Source of the DNA: Rotaria sordida
Lineage: Eukaryota; Rotifera; Eurotatoria; Philodinida; Philodinidae
NCBI GenBank assembly: GCA_905250125.1
Contig: CAJNOL010000043.1
Location: forward strand, 1-64,000
Reading direction: 5' to 3'
DNA length: 64,000 nt
Shown: positions 26,081 through 39,468 of the stretch, one piece after another
Layout of the letters: every line of letters begins with the position of its first letter
Numbering within the stretch: position 1 is the stretch's first letter
The notes under the pieces: generated by a model
The model's database searches: none
Told to the model about the DNA's origin: nothing
Seen by the model: only the letters and a program-made list of their open reading frames with translations
Translations under genes and position numbers: made by a program

Positions 26081-29000
26081 TCATACGGCGGTTCCTTTCC
26101 ACAATATCTCGAACAATAATCAGTATATATATATATTGATCGATTTCCTATCAATGAAAACATACAGACAGACAGAGACATACATTTAATAACTTTTTTT
26201 TTTACTTAGATGACGTATATTCCTAAATAAAACTATGTGCTAAATAATGTTTATTTATTAATGTAGATTCAATGAAGTAAGAAATAAAGTAGGTAGATAG
26301 ACATAGAACACCAATCTTGAATTATCTCATTTTTAAAATATCTTATGTCTCTATAAAGTATTGTGTGAATATTCTAAAGAAGGTTGTTATAAATGCATCG
26401 ATTATACGAACTTTTGAAAAAACCTGTTAGCACAATCTCTATAGATTTTAAATACGAAACACAATGTGGCTGCTCGTGTTAATTACAAGAACATCGTTAT
26501 ATTCTATCTATATTAAGACATATTTCTTCACCATCCTTTTACTTTATCCTCCAAAACTACCATAAGAAAGTGATTGATATTTTACAACGATACGTTATTG
26601 ATATATGGCCTTTGATCATATATCATCGTCTGTCACGGTATGTGACGCGACGAGAAAAGGAGATATTGATAAGGTATCTGTCATGGTACATGGAGCAGAG
26701 ATAGAGTCGATTCAGATTCTTCCCAATTAAAATCGACCCCGTCTCTCTACTATGAAGACGAAGGAGTGGGTAAATCTAAATTTTTACTTCTATACTTCAG
26801 CACTTCCTTAACATCATGTTTCACAAAAAAAAATATCATAGATTATATTGTCACAATCGACCAAATTTAGCTATCATTGCCAATCTCTATTGGTATGACA
26901 GAATAGATACTACTTGAATATTTTTAATAAAAGATCAAAATGTTTTTCAACTACATCTGTTGTGTACGTTATAGAAGAAAAAGAACCTTGATTTAGTTTG
27001 AATAATGAAATTATATTATATAAAATATATCATCTTATATCTTGAATAGAATTTTCTAATAAAACTATTTTAGTATTTCTTATCCTTGATAACTCAAGAA
27101 TCTATTAATGATTTGATCATTACTCTATTGTTGATATTTGATGGTTTTAGATTTTTTACGATAGTATTATGGACAAGGGCATCAGCAACAAATAAGATAT
27201 CAATACAATTACAAATGGTTTTTTTAATGAGAAATTTGTATTTTTCTATTTAGCAAAAAATCATTGCTTGAATAATTATTTGATATTTCTAATGTCGAAG
27301 GTAAATGAAATATATGTGCTACAAATGATCAGTATTTTCTAAGTTCTATTATTTCTTTATATCATGAGTACGAATAATCATTTTACTTTCCAGAATATCT
27401 ATGAAAATCGTACAATTTTCAATGATTTCTATAATAGTGAAACAGTTTATGTTATAACAGAAAATATTGAAACAAAAAAATAAAAATAAAAATAAACTAA
27501 TAATGTTATGCTTACATGAAGAAGAGTTGAGAAATAGAATGAGATAAGGTGCATGTGATACTAATTATCATAGATGAAGCTCTCTAAAGCACGTGCTTTA
27601 TCACTGTTGAAATATAGATAAAGCATGAGAATGGAAGATGTTATAAGAGATCCACTGTTGCATGAAACTAATGCATTTTATCAAAAGTATTTTTCATATC
27701 TCTTTGTTAACTTTTTTTTTTACTCTATTCTGTTTGAAAAAATCTCATTCTTTCTAAAAATCATTCCAATATAAAATATATCCTTGAGAAAGAGTGAATG
27801 TTCTAAGTCTGATTTGTAGATATTCTTCAATTCATGTTTTAATATATCGTAGTACATAAAGTTTTAGTGTCACTGTAAATAGATCATCCACCGATACAAA
27901 TAGATATTCTAATCGCAACTCGAGATTTTCTATTTAGTGCTTCTCGCTGTACATCTTCAGAAGGAATGATTAGAAGAGGTGAATCCACGTAAGATATGGG
28001 AATACATACGTTCTCGACTTTTTCAAGGTAACTGTTATATGTAAAAACAAAAAAGAACAGGTTATATAACCGAAAATAGTGAATGTTATATTCCTTCAAA
28101 CATTTCGTAGATCAACAGGTATTGCAATCAATACAACAGTTAGAAGGATAACAAATAATTTTAACAAATTTCTTGTATTCAAAATCTTTGGAATATTTAT
28201 TTATAGATTGAAAAAACAAGCGAATTCAATTGAAATTTAACATCTTCAAAATGATAATCTATTGTCTAATTCAAATAAGAATCGATCTTGAAAGTAAAAA
28301 TATTGTTAATCATCTACTATTATTTCAACAAAATTTATTTTATTTCAATAAGTCAAATATTTCTACTCATCAATCTGAAATTATTTTATTCAAAGGTAAT
28401 GAAGTAAAATATCAATCTGTATGTTTCTTCACAGACACGGTTTTGGAAAGTAAAATTATCTTTCTATCGTTTTGATATGAAAATTTTGTCCTCTTAAGAA
28501 CTGTATATAATTTTTTTTTCGTCACGCATTCATAATGAAAGCGATAAGATAAAAAGAAATGAGAAATTTTCGAAGGTTTTTATTAATTAATAAGAAATAT
28601 CTCGTAAAAACAGTCATTTATTGCACTGATCATATATCTACAACATAAACGAACAAAATTTTCAGAAAGAAAAGTAGTTATTCAGTAAAAAAAAAAATCA
28701 TTGTTAAAAATTAAACAACTAATGAAACCCATTGCTAATCAGAGTAATATAAGTCACCTTAAGCTGTCTGAATGTTTCAATGTTAACAATCGACTATTAG
28801 TTCTCATTTTGATCGAAAAAACATTGATTGACATCAAAAAAACAATTTTGTGAATATTAAAGACAAATCGTTTGTTTTGAAATTTCTGTGATAAAACAGT
28901 AAAAACAATTTTTTTTGCTTTCTAGAATCGTATTTATGAAAAAAAAATATAACTTTTGCATCATATGTTATTTATTTAATCTGAAGAAAAATAAACTGAG

Positions 29001-31395
29001 CATAAAAGTTCGTTCATAATCATATAATATTAAACATCATTATATAATCTCAGATAGAAAGTAGTACACTATCATCAAGATAAGTAATTTATGAAATAAT
29101 TTCTTATAATGGATAGACCAAAACGTTTTGAGACAAGGTTTTTGTTTATTTTTGGCTAAAAATCATTGAAGGGTCAAGCGAAAACTTCTTTACAAAATAT
29201 TATATTGAACTAAGCTGTGGTTTTTACCTAAGGGAAATTATAGACACTTTGCTAAAAACTTCTTTCTATGCAAAACGCTTTTTGATCAAAAAGTCGATTG
29301 ATTTGAAAAATAAAGATTTAAGAGAAACGAAAATTGAAGTGACCTGTAGAAAAAATTTCAATAGTACATTTTGTAGAGTAGTTTCTGCTATACAAGCTAA
29401 TTTATTAATGAATGTATCATCATTTATTTTCGAGTTACAATAATGAAAGTAGAAAAATATACGGAAAAATTTTTCCTTTCAAACTATTGATCATCTCAAT
29501 GGTCTCAAGAAAACTTCTGAATCTACATTCAGAAAGAGTACAAAATTCTGATCATAACTTGTAGCTCTTGACTACTCAGAAATATTTTCGAAGTAGTGAA
29601 AAATAAAACAAACATTTTATATCAAAACTTTTGGCCCATCCGTTAATAGTTAATTTCTTACATAGAAATTTACCTATACGGTCAAAGTCTGATCTTTCAT
29701 AACCGGTGTGATTTTTTTCATATGGCACATCTTTTTGTGATGATTTCTGTCACATTCTGCTTGAAAAATTTGTTTGTTTTTCAGAATCTTCTTTGATCGT
29801 GCATCCCAAAATTCTCGAAGAATCGTAATTGTAACCAATTGCTTTTTTTTGTTTGCTAGATCATGTGAAGGTACAGTACCTGTTTTTTGAATTAAGTTTT
29901 TATTATTATTATATAAAAAAAAACATTCTCTATAATTAGATGACCATTTTTTGAGAGTTTTTCAAGATATTGAACTTGTTATCATTTTTCTCTTCATAAA
30001 AAGTAAGAATTTAAAAAAAAAAAGCTCTGCATTCTGATATACTCTTTTAAATACAAAAATTATATATACAGAATCAGGGTCCGCAACACACTGAATTTTT
30101 GATTGCCAAATCAGCTATTCTTTACTCTTGTTTATTGAATATCTCCTGAAAACATCATGATCAAGAGCTGAAAATTTTAGCATAGTCTCTCCACTACAGT
30201 CCTAATATATCTTGAAAATTTTGTGTGATTTGAATAGATTTGGCCCAAGATCGATTTTTTAGGAGAGCATAAAGAGTTTTATTTATTTTTCATTGTATAT
30301 AACAAACGCAAAAAAAGTAAACAGCGTCTATTAATTTGTATCGAAAACAAATGTTGGATAAACTAACAAATTTCAATAAAAAATGAATCAAGGCTATACT
30401 ATTGTAACAAACAGTAAAAGCGATGAAAGTCATGTCTATTATTAGTTATGTGTAAGAATTATATTTCTAGTATTTTCCGATTGCTTTCAATTTTTGAAAT
30501 ATTGGATAATTATTTTCTTTGTAAACTTTCATCAATGCAATTGATTATCTTGATCATGTGACTTTATTTGGTATTGTGATTTGAGAATTCAGATGCATAT
30601 TTTCCATCGATATTTTAGTTATCTAAGCTTTCTTATGCTTATTATTCTATGACTTACATTCTATTAATATAGTATAATCACTAGCCATTCTATATGACAT
30701 TTATGAAGAATATATTGAACAATTTTGTTTTTTTTTATTTACATAAATTGATCAATCTACTAAAACACTACACACAGTACACTATATTTTGATTAATCTT
30801 TTTACTTTTCTATTTTAAAATTTGACTGTAACATTCTGTATTTACTATAAACTATGATATTGGTTTTTTTTAGATGAAAACCAGAAAAAACGTTTTCAAC
30901 ACTGCAAGTGTACTTTTGACGTGTTTGTTTAAGAAAGTAAATAAGAAAAATCAATCTACCACAGTAACTTCATAGACAAGTTCTTTCCAACATAACTCAA
31001 TTCGAACTCTTATCAATTAGAAATGGATCATATATTTAAACTAGACGTACACGTCGACCTTATCTAAACAAAGACAAAAATAGAAGCTAAATAGAAATAA
31101 TAGTAAGACAAAACTATTATGAAATTAAATTGTATCAATTAAGAAAATTTTGCTGATAAGTCATTTATCAAAGAAAGACAAATAAATTATCATAAAATAG
31201 AATCATTAATCATTATGAAATTATTAATTGTAATTTTTTTTTTTCATTAATTGAGTTTAATCCGTATCTAGCTGTTGTGTTGACTAAACTTTATAGTATC
31301 TCTTTCTATCTATGATACATTTAACTTTTTTTGTCAACATGATAATCTAGAACCAAAATAACCAGTGATCGAATTATTCTATATTCTAACACATA
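26081..31395. other. Gene-free AT-rich region
   Basis: About 5.3 kb without a convincing gene. The short ORFs at 27884-28099 (-), 28230-28475 (+) and 29249-29443 (+) show no domain, splice continuity or compositional support. A short hairpin (GTCGATT / AATCGAC with flanking GAGA/TCTC) lies at about 26695-26745. The rest looks like decayed repeat DNA. Confidence 0.5.
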
Positions 31396-32085
31396 TAGTA
31401 GGCACCAGAATTATTCAATAAGATTTATTTTCAATGTTTTTTCTGCTGCCATAAGCGCTAGTAAGAATTCATATAGGGATTTGAATAGAGAAGATACTTT
31501 TCAACAAGAATTTTAAAAAAAAGTATTATCAGATTGCTAAAGATAGAAACTCTGGAAAACCGAAACTTTAGTTTTTCAGCACCTAGGATACGTAAATATA
31601 ATTTTCTTTAGACTATATAGAATGATAGAGCAAATAATTATCTACAAAATGAAGTATTTTCGAGTTTTCAACGACATTTTCTGGCTGAGATACAACAATC
31701 TTACAGAAGCCTCTAAGGTTATCTTTCTTCTTTCGATTTCTGATAGAAAATCCGTTTTTTTGACCTTCAATCAAATTGCTGTACCTCAACTAAAAAGTGT
31801 TGCAAAGAACTCGATGGTATCTCATTTTTTAGAGAATTATTTGCTCTATCATTTTATGTAGTCTCAACAAAATTATATTTACGTGTTCTGAGTACTAAAC
31901 AACAAGGATTCGATTTTCTGGACTTTCTATCTTTGAAAATCTGATAATAATTTTTATTTCCTTGTATTCTTGTTAGAAATCATTTCCAGTATTTAAATTA
32001 CTATTTGAATTCTTTCTAGCACTTACAATAGCAGAAAAAAATTGAAAAGAAGCCTTAATAAATAATAATTTGAGAAAAAGGAAAA
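31396..32085. repeat. Foldback MITE family B, copy 1
   Basis: The ends show GAATTATTCAATAAGATTTA on the left and the complement of AAAAAATTGAAAAGAAGCC on the right, with GTGCTAGAAAGAATTCAAAT-type arms on both sides. Internal blocks (CGAGTTTTC, GGCTGAGATACAACAAT, AGAGAATTATTTGCTCTATC) match the copy inside the kinase intron at 44762-45415. The ORF 31622-31861 lies inside the element and is not a gene. Confidence 0.72.
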
Positions 32086-32090
32086 CTAAA

Positions 32091-32215
32091 TAAGTATAAA
32101 CAAATAATTAATAATATTGATGTTTATGGTGTACTAGAGTGTGGATGTCAGTATTATTTGTTTATACTTATAAAAATAAATCTTGTTGAATAATTTTTAT
32201 ACACACACTGTATTA
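32091..32215. repeat. Hairpin and an extra Tc1/mariner-type end
   Basis: A 17-bp perfect inverted pair, AAGTATAAACAAATAAT and its complement, flanks about 55 bp. Just after it, read on the - strand from 32215, is TACAGTGTGTGTATAAAAAT then TATTCAACAAGATTTATTTT, which resembles the terminus of family B. It may be a remnant of a third copy or of the parental element. Confidence 0.6.
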
Positions 32216-32510
32216 ACAATGCATTCATATACAAAAGCGAAATATAAAGCAGAACATTCTTTTCTAGCATAATTTCGTTATTTATTACAATCGACATCTA
32301 AGATACAATGCAAAAAAGAAAAAAAAGTTTTACTAACTACAAAAATAAAAACAACGAACATGTTATAAAAACTTGTACATATTCAATTCACAATAACTTC
32401 CAGATTATACTGTTCTATTTCTACTGTGAACAGTAAAATAAAAGAAATTTACAGGCTTTTTTTTAGTCGATAACACTTCACCGGTATACAGTTAAACACA
32501 GTCGTATTAA

Positions 32511-33126
32511 CCCTTTGAGTACCGGTGACGCGAATTCGCGTCCTGATAGTTTTGGGTCTGAATAACTTTAGAAAACATGATTGTTTGATGATTTTATGAT
32601 ATGAATTACATGAATATTTGCGTTTAGGATATTTTTACGGTTAAGACTATCTGTACCTAATGATGAATATTGGTTGTTCCCTAATATTTCTATCGACCAC
32701 TATGTGATTCAATGAATTAGAACATAAGTTATTGGACAACATTTCCCAAGAAAGAATAATCGTTATCAAGAGGATTTTTCATATTAACACAGTCATTCAC
32801 GAGTGTTATCTATAGTAAAAGTTCTGATCAATTGATCACATTTGATAACATTTTCCTTCACGCATTGAATCAACAGAGACTCAACTAAATCCAAGAAGAA
32901 AATGTTACGTTTGTGCCAATACTGTGAGAAGAGCCAGATCAAGAAGAGATACTTCGTATGAATGCATTGAATGTGATGTAGGATTGTGTCTTATGGATTG
33001 TTTTAAAGACTATCACACTCTACAAGCATTTTAATTCATGTACTTTGTGATATTTTTTGCGAAATAAACGTTAGTTTGAAATTATAAAAATTTTTATTAT
33101 ATAAAAATAATACGGTACTCAAACAG
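32511..33126 (+). mobile_element. Short piggyBac-derived element
   Basis: A 616-bp element is bounded on both sides by TTAA (32507-32510 and 33127-33130), the piggyBac target site. The left end is CCCTTTGAGTACCGGTGACG. The right end on the - strand is CTGTTTGAGTACCGTATTAT, an inverted match over GTTTGAGTACCG-like sequence. The CCCTTTG start is typical of piggyBac-like ends. The left end also holds the palindrome GACGCGAATTCGCGTC. Only a 3' piece of transposase remains inside. Confidence 0.85.
32849..33034 (+). pseudogene. PiggyBac transposase C-terminal Cys-rich domain, residual ORF
   Basis: This frame starts with HFPSRIESTETQ and ends with the motif RRKCYVCANTV ... YECIECDVGLCLMDCFKDYH before TAA. 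The Cys spacing is that of the piggyBac C-terminal cysteine-rich domain, which binds zinc and the transposon end. The catalytic DDD core is absent. The shared HFPSRI block with the fragment at 39584-39859 places both in the same family. Confidence 0.82.
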
Positions 33127-33197
33127 TTAATGACTAATATAATAAAATACTGACAAGATTCTATTGCATTATTATTAAAGAATAGTTATTTTGTACA

Positions 33198-35224
33198 TTA
33201 TGACATTGATCTTCGATGTCGTTTTACACGTCTAGGAATACATGTCTTTTTAAGTTGATCAATTGCATCCGATGAATTTGACCTTTTATTAGTTCGTGGT
33301 AACAACATTGGTGCTAGAACAGGCAAATTTGTTAATAATACATTTAAATTATTCAAATAAAAATTTACTTTGAATTTGAGCACAAAAATTAATTGTTTCA
33401 TTAGTATTATCAACAACAGCTAGAAAGGAAATAAATTTTTGATCAATAAAAATAAATAAAATAAATTTATTTACAAGCAACTGTTGAATTTGGATCAGCA
33501 ACTTCCAAAGATGGTGCTTTAAAAATTAAAAAACAGAATAACGTTCGTTGTATTCGATTAAATAAGAAAAAAAAGGGAAAAACAACTTCGAACTTACTAG
33601 TCACTGGTGGAATAAGTGTAATAGGTGGATCATTCTCTGGTTGATTAAGCTGTCCATTGCTGTTAAGAACATTTGTATTTGACATTATTTGTATCTGATG
33701 TACTTCTAAAATCCGAAATTTATCTTTCATATATTAAAAAGAAAATAAATATATATATACCTTCTGCTGCATTATCACCTTGTGTAGAATCAATTGTAAC
33801 AGGAGATACAATGACAGTCGATTGTATTTGAGATACTTCAACAAAAAAATGATTCTTTTTTTCCAATAGAAAAAAAAACAGTTATTTTCTATACCTTCAA
33901 TTACATTATGACCTTGAGTTGGACCAGTAATATCAATATGTTCAATAGGAAAGACATGAATTTCATTATCTTTAAAAAAATTACATCAAAATTAGTTGAA
34001 GCCAAGTATATTTCATCGTTTGACTTACCTATAGGTACAATGTGAGCTGGGCTTTCTGCTGTTTCAATGGGTATACTTTCTGTATTGAGTATTTGAATTG
34101 CTGTAAAAAAAACGAAGAACACAGTTTGTTGACAGTAATTCGTATAACTATAGTTACCATAATTTTCGTGTTGCACAGGTTCAGCCACTGTTTCACGCTC
34201 ATGATTCATAATCATATTATACGATATATGATTATAATCAGTAACATCTTAAAATCTATAGGTAATAATTATATCTACTCTATGGGACACTTACTATGAA
34301 TTATTGAAGACAATTCTATTTCAAAACCAACAGCATTTAAATGAATTGGACCTAAAAGTAAAGAAATTACAGAAATACATAAATTAGTACTTGACTGCTT
34401 ACTTGGAGCATATTGGATTATCACAGCAGGTTCTAAATAGATAAATTAAGTTCATATCGGTGTAATCTATATAAACTTACCATCACAATGTCTATCTAAT
34501 TCTAGTGGTTGACCATCAAATACAAAATCATTTGTTACTGAAAAATAAATAATATTAAATTAAATTTTATATCGTATATATTTATTTCGTAATACACATT
34601 TATTATACATATGTATATATACATGTATAATAGACGAAAAGTTAACCTACTATTTACATTTTATTTGTACAGGAATATTTTGTAAACAAAACTTCAACAA
34701 GTTCTTGTTCAAAAATATTCAATTCATATAAAAACATACAACATTAAATTTTCACCGATTAATGTAGCTAGATCAATGCAGAAGAATAAAATTGTGATTA
34801 CGAACAATAGCTATTTCTATTCTTGTTCCTTAGGCTTTTATTTAAAAAAAATTACCAAAAGGGCTGTTGACGATCTGTGATGGTTGAGAATTGCCCGGTT
34901 GAATAGATATTTCATCTTCATTAATAGGAGATAATGAAGGAAAAATATTTACATCTTCTGCAGTCATATTTACAATATCTATATTAAATAAAAAAAACAT
35001 TATATATACATATATACTTTTTCATATTATTAACAATCGTACTTTGATCAATAGTAATATTATTTGTTTCATCAATAACTATTTGTGATGAAGCTATTGA
35101 AATAAAAGAGAAAAAAAACACTTTCAATTATATTCGATTGAATTATCTATTTCTTACTTATTGTTTCTTCAGATGAATCAAATAAATTGAAATCTGAATC
35201 TTCATTACTCATTGATTCAGCCAT
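33198..35224 (-). CDS. Uncharacterised protein, about 14 small exons
   Basis: The reading starts at ATG 35224 (MAESMSNEDSDFNLFDSSEE) and ends at TAA 33198 with RRVKRHRRSMS. Intermediate exons, each 30-130 bp and separated by introns mostly of 50-120 bp (one longer, about 34545-34855), encode NMTAEDVNIFPSLSPINEDE, FVFDGQPLELDRH, HLNAVGFEIELSS, IQILNTESIPIETAESPAH, EVSQIQSTVIVSPVTI, EVHQIQIMSNTNVLNS, SLEVADPNSTV and TPMLLPRTNKRSNSSDAID. The last four exons were checked for phase and join in frame. The body is acidic and rich in I/V/T/Q; the C-terminus is basic and resembles a nuclear localisation signal. A nuclear transcription-related role is possible but is only inference. Neighbours give no clue. 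Confidence 0.68.
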
Positions 35225-35524
35225 AGGAATTTATTAATTAATAATTTACTTCATTATATAAAATAAAAGAAAATCTTTTAATCAAGAAAATATTTTCGTA
35301 TTAATTTTTGCTTTCAAACGTTATATTTGTCTTTAATGTAGCATTTCAAACGCACTACCTACTATACAATCACTTGTTTGCCAAATAATTTTATCGTAAT
35401 TGCGTCACTATTTTTATTTTTTGTACATACGAATGTTGTTTAATAGACTATAGATATCATAGTCACATCAGAAGAAGAAAAAATTTTAATATTAATAAAG
35501 ACGAAAATGATTCCTTATATTGTT

Positions 35525-36025
35525 GTATTCAAATACAAATCACAAGACCTGTGAAAAGCATACAAAAAAAAACAAGCGAACATTGGCTGACGACATTAGG
35601 AAGTATAATAATGCAATCATTTCGCCTACATTTCTTATGGACTTTAACCAAGGCCGTCTGTAGACTTTTATCACCCACGTAAATTTATTTTAACATCAAA
35701 CGGAAATCACAAGACTTATGAGAAGAATATAAGAGAAAAAAACAAACGAAAATTTGCTGATGATGTTGGGAAGTATAATTATGCAAACACTTTACCTACA
35801 TTCGTATCGATTTCGATCAATGTCATCTATGGACTTTATTCAGCTACATAAATTTATTTTAAAATCGGATGCACATCATGAGACTTGTGTAAATAATATA
35901 AGGAAAAAAAGAAAATTTGCTGACAACGTTAGCAAATATAATTATACAATCATTCCACCCACATTTCTTATCGGTCTGGATAAGGTCGTCTGCTAACATT
36001 TTTATCATCTACGCTAATTATGTGA
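35525..36025. repeat. Tandem repeat, about 170 bp x 3
   Basis: Three diverged direct copies begin near 35525, 35695 and 35863. Each has (A)CATCA(C/T)(A)AGAC(C/T)TGTG-like sequence, GCTGA(C/T)GA(C/T)(G/A)TT(G/A)GGAAGTATAAT, CC(T/C)ACATT and a (T)ATGGACTTTA or GTCGTCTG block, then GTAAATTTATTTTAA. The ORF at 35754-35996 spans repeat copies and is not supported. It lies just 5' of the gene at 33198-35224. Confidence 0.78.
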
Positions 36026-38479
36026 TTTATATTATAAAGTTTAATCGAAAGTATTTTTAACTATAACGAATCAATAAATCATAAATGACATAGATTAAAA
36101 AATTAATTCAATGTCTTTGAATAGAAGTTTATTCGTTCTTTTAACTGTCACATAGAATATTCGAGAAGGTATTTTTTGAAATTACAAATAAATATACTTT
36201 GACCTTCACTGATTCATCTAATACACTTATTTTTTATTGTCTATTTTTAAATACATTATGTTAACATTTTTTTCTCTTAACTAATCTGTTAATCGAACTT
36301 TATATATGTTCAGGGTCAATTACACCTTCAGAATATTTTTACAAAATATTAAGCTTTTTTTTTTTTAGAAAAATTAATAGATGATGTTCTATCTCCTAAT
36401 TCATTATGGTAGAGGGTTGTACTCATGTCGTATTTTTTTTTATCAGAACCAGCGATTAACTGAGGTTTTTACAAAAAAAAAATATCCATTCTAGCGGTTT
36501 ATACTTTTTTTTAATCAATCTGCTAATCATTTGATAATACCTGTATTAAGAAATGTCAATTTCTACTCAAAAAAAGTCGATGATTGCCATTGTGGAAGAT
36601 ATTCAATCTTCGTAGAGAATAAATAAAAAGGGGGCGCCCGATGATTGTGAAACCTTTCGCATGATAACTTTAATATAAAAAGAAAAATACAACGAAGTTT
36701 GATTCATCAATGAGATCAGTAATTTATAACTAAGAATTCGATATTTGTATTGTGCCTGACCACATCAGTCTGTAGTATAATGCGTTAAGTTTTCTTTTGA
36801 TTGTGTATTAATAAAAATATTGTTTTACTAAAACGTTACGTTTGAGAGTTTCAATAATCCAAAGATATTTTCTTTAAAATTTATTCTTCTTAATGAGTTA
36901 TTTATTCTTTTAAATCTCTTCTTTGATCAAATATTGATATTAACTTAGAATTTTAGAGACAAAACATTTATTTATTTATTCATAAAATAAAAAATGAAAA
37001 TTTTATCAAAACAGCAGTGTTAATGACATCAAGAAATTTAGTACACTATCATATATATATGCAAAAATATATATATGAATTGATTTTTTTTATTGAAGAT
37101 AGTAAACAAAACCATAAAACATTTTCTATCTAAATTTAATATAAAATCATTTAAAAAATATATCGTTGTTTTTTCTAAAAGTCATACCTGTTAGATTTTT
37201 TTTAAAGAGTAATGTGTTGATGATCATTAATATTTGCTTTATTTAAAAAAATCATATACACATCCAAGAGAATAATTTAATTTTTGACTAAATTCTTATT
37301 AAAATTGTCAAGGTTTTCTCTGGTTATAATTATCAAGAATAAAATCGATCATAAAACAAATTTTTTTAATTCGAGTATTTCGTTTATTTGAACAGATATT
37401 TTTTCATATTTTAATGCCAATATTATTTTGTTAGTTTTTAAATATTCAGATATTAATATTTAAAGCAATAACTTCTCAAAGTTTAATATTGATGAAGATT
37501 CAATACATTTATCTCTTTGTATAATTAATAAAAGATATCATTTCGAATATTATTTTATCTATTTTATTAATTTTGTTATGTTTAATTAAAATAGATATAA
37601 ATTGAGTATGATAAAATATTTTATCAGATAATAATTAAATCTGACTTAAACAAAATGATTGAATTAATCTTTTTTTAATCTTAATCAACCATCAATTGTA
37701 ATCAATGATATCATTAATTATTAAGATTAAAAAAATTCTTCTTCATTATGACAATATAAAACACATGAAATTGCTTTAAATTTAAATTAACATATTGAAA
37801 TTAACGAAATAAATCTGTTCAATAATCAGGAAAATATTGAATTTATCTAAAAACAATTAATATATAATTAAATTGAATTTACATTCTTTTTACCTTTACT
37901 TTTTATTATCCACATATTCGTTTTAATAATGATCGATATATATTCAACTTTCATGTTTATAAATATATCATTATCAAATTGACGATATTCTAAATCTAAC
38001 AGAAAAAAATAATTTTTTCTTGCTTTTTTTTTTGTTTTTGATTTAATTTCTTGGCTAAATATTGTTTTAATGAAGAAATAACTAATATCGCTGAATGTAC
38101 CATTAATAAATTTTTTTTATAATTTCCAAATTTTTCATTTCATTATTCAGGATAGAGACGATTTTCAATAAATTTTAATGAGAACAACTTAAATGTTAAT
38201 ACATAATTCATGTTTTTTAATGCAACGACGAATTTATTTTCATTTATTATTTTTAATGTAGAAAATAATAGATGATAAATCCTCATATTTTTAAAATCGA
38301 TAAATATGTAACAATCTACAAAAGAAATTCAATAGAGAAAAATCTAAAAAAAATAAAAATAATTCGTTTTTGTAGTACATACTTTGATTATATTCATGAT
38401 TTTCATTTTCTTTTTTATTTCAAATTTTTCTTTCTAAAAAGAAAAATAAATCATAGAAATATATTTTATAAGAAAAAAA
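36026..38479. other. Gene-free, very AT-rich region
   Basis: About 2.4 kb of AT-rich DNA with short direct and inverted TTAATT/AATTAA words and a (TA)n hairpin at about 37050-37075. No coding or element structure is recognised. Confidence 0.5.
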
Positions 38480-38707
38480 CTAATTTACTTGTTCTTCATT
38501 TTCTATTTTCTCAATAATATTATCAATAACATTTTCTATATTACATAATCGTTCATTTTCCAATTCATTTCTTAATCTTTCAGATTGTTGACGTAGAATT
38601 AGTATATGTGCAAGAATATGAAATAGACGTGGACTATAAAAATGATCTAAATCACGAATAATTTGATTCCTTTGATTGTCGGTCAAGTTGACATTGAATT
38701 GAATCTT
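38480..38707 (-). CDS. Possible 3'-terminal exon, helical charged protein
   Basis: An open frame follows a good acceptor (CTTGCAG) and encodes KIQFNVNLTDNQRNQIIRD, then a hydrophobic FYSPRLFHILAHILIL stretch and a charged, coiled-coil-like RQQSERLRNELENERL tail ending in TAG. Codon use looks real. Upstream exons could not be placed: a candidate piece ending at about 38790 (LLRLKKMLNK) does not join in phase with a standard GT donor. The family is not recognised. Confidence 0.35.
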   Translation of the reverse strand, partial: KIQFNVNLTDNQRNQIIRDLDHFYSPRLFHILAHILILRQQSERLRNELENERLCNIENVIDNIIEKIENEEQVN

Positions 38708-39468
38708 CTGCAAGATTAAAAGTTTAATTTATTATATGAAGAAAACAAAAAAAAGAAAGTGTTCGCATGCAAAAAACAAATAAACAAGACAAACTTATTC
38801 AACATTTTTTTTAGCCTTAATAGATCATGCAAAATCTTCGTATTAAGATTAGATAGAACAGAGCTTTTATGCCTATACTGTTGGGTTTAAGAGCGTTATT
38901 ATATCTGTAGTACAATCCATTCTCAATGATACGAAACAAAAAGCAAAGAAAAAAGACAGGTAAAATTAATCTAAAATGATAACGTAGGAAATAGAAGATA
39001 ACAGTAAAGAATTTCAAAGAAAATTACATAGAACTTCTCGTACAGTTAAATCCTAAATGATTAAATGAGTGATACAAAAGATAAATTTGTTCTAACCTTA
39101 ACAGCACGACACATTATTCTTAGCAGTTGGGTAAATAAGAAACAAATACAAATGAATATAAAACGTATAGTAATAAAGATGGTACAATCAAAATATATAA
39201 CGATTAATCTTGTTTACATGAAAGTGACTGTGTGCATAAATCAATCCATTATATAAAGGAAAAAGAAACAAAGTGAAAAAATATGAACAAATAGCGAACA
39301 AGATTTACAGAGGATGTACAAAATCTGGATTCTATATATATGCGATCTATAATAATTTTAACTACACAAACATAAGAAATTGTTGTTATTCTTGAGAACA
39401 ATATTTTTATCAAATATTAGTATGAATAAAATGGGATTGATTACGTTGACATAAGCAAAACTCCTTAA

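Noticed and set aside
25410..26189. Long overlapping frames (+ and -) rich in His, Val and Met
   Set aside because: These are shadows of the CCA/GGT repeat and the His-rich region of the real gene 24670-26080.
39065..39256. Small + strand ORF starting MSDTKDKFVLTLT
   Set aside because: It has a normal ATG but low-complexity continuation and no exon partners; not enough to call a gene.
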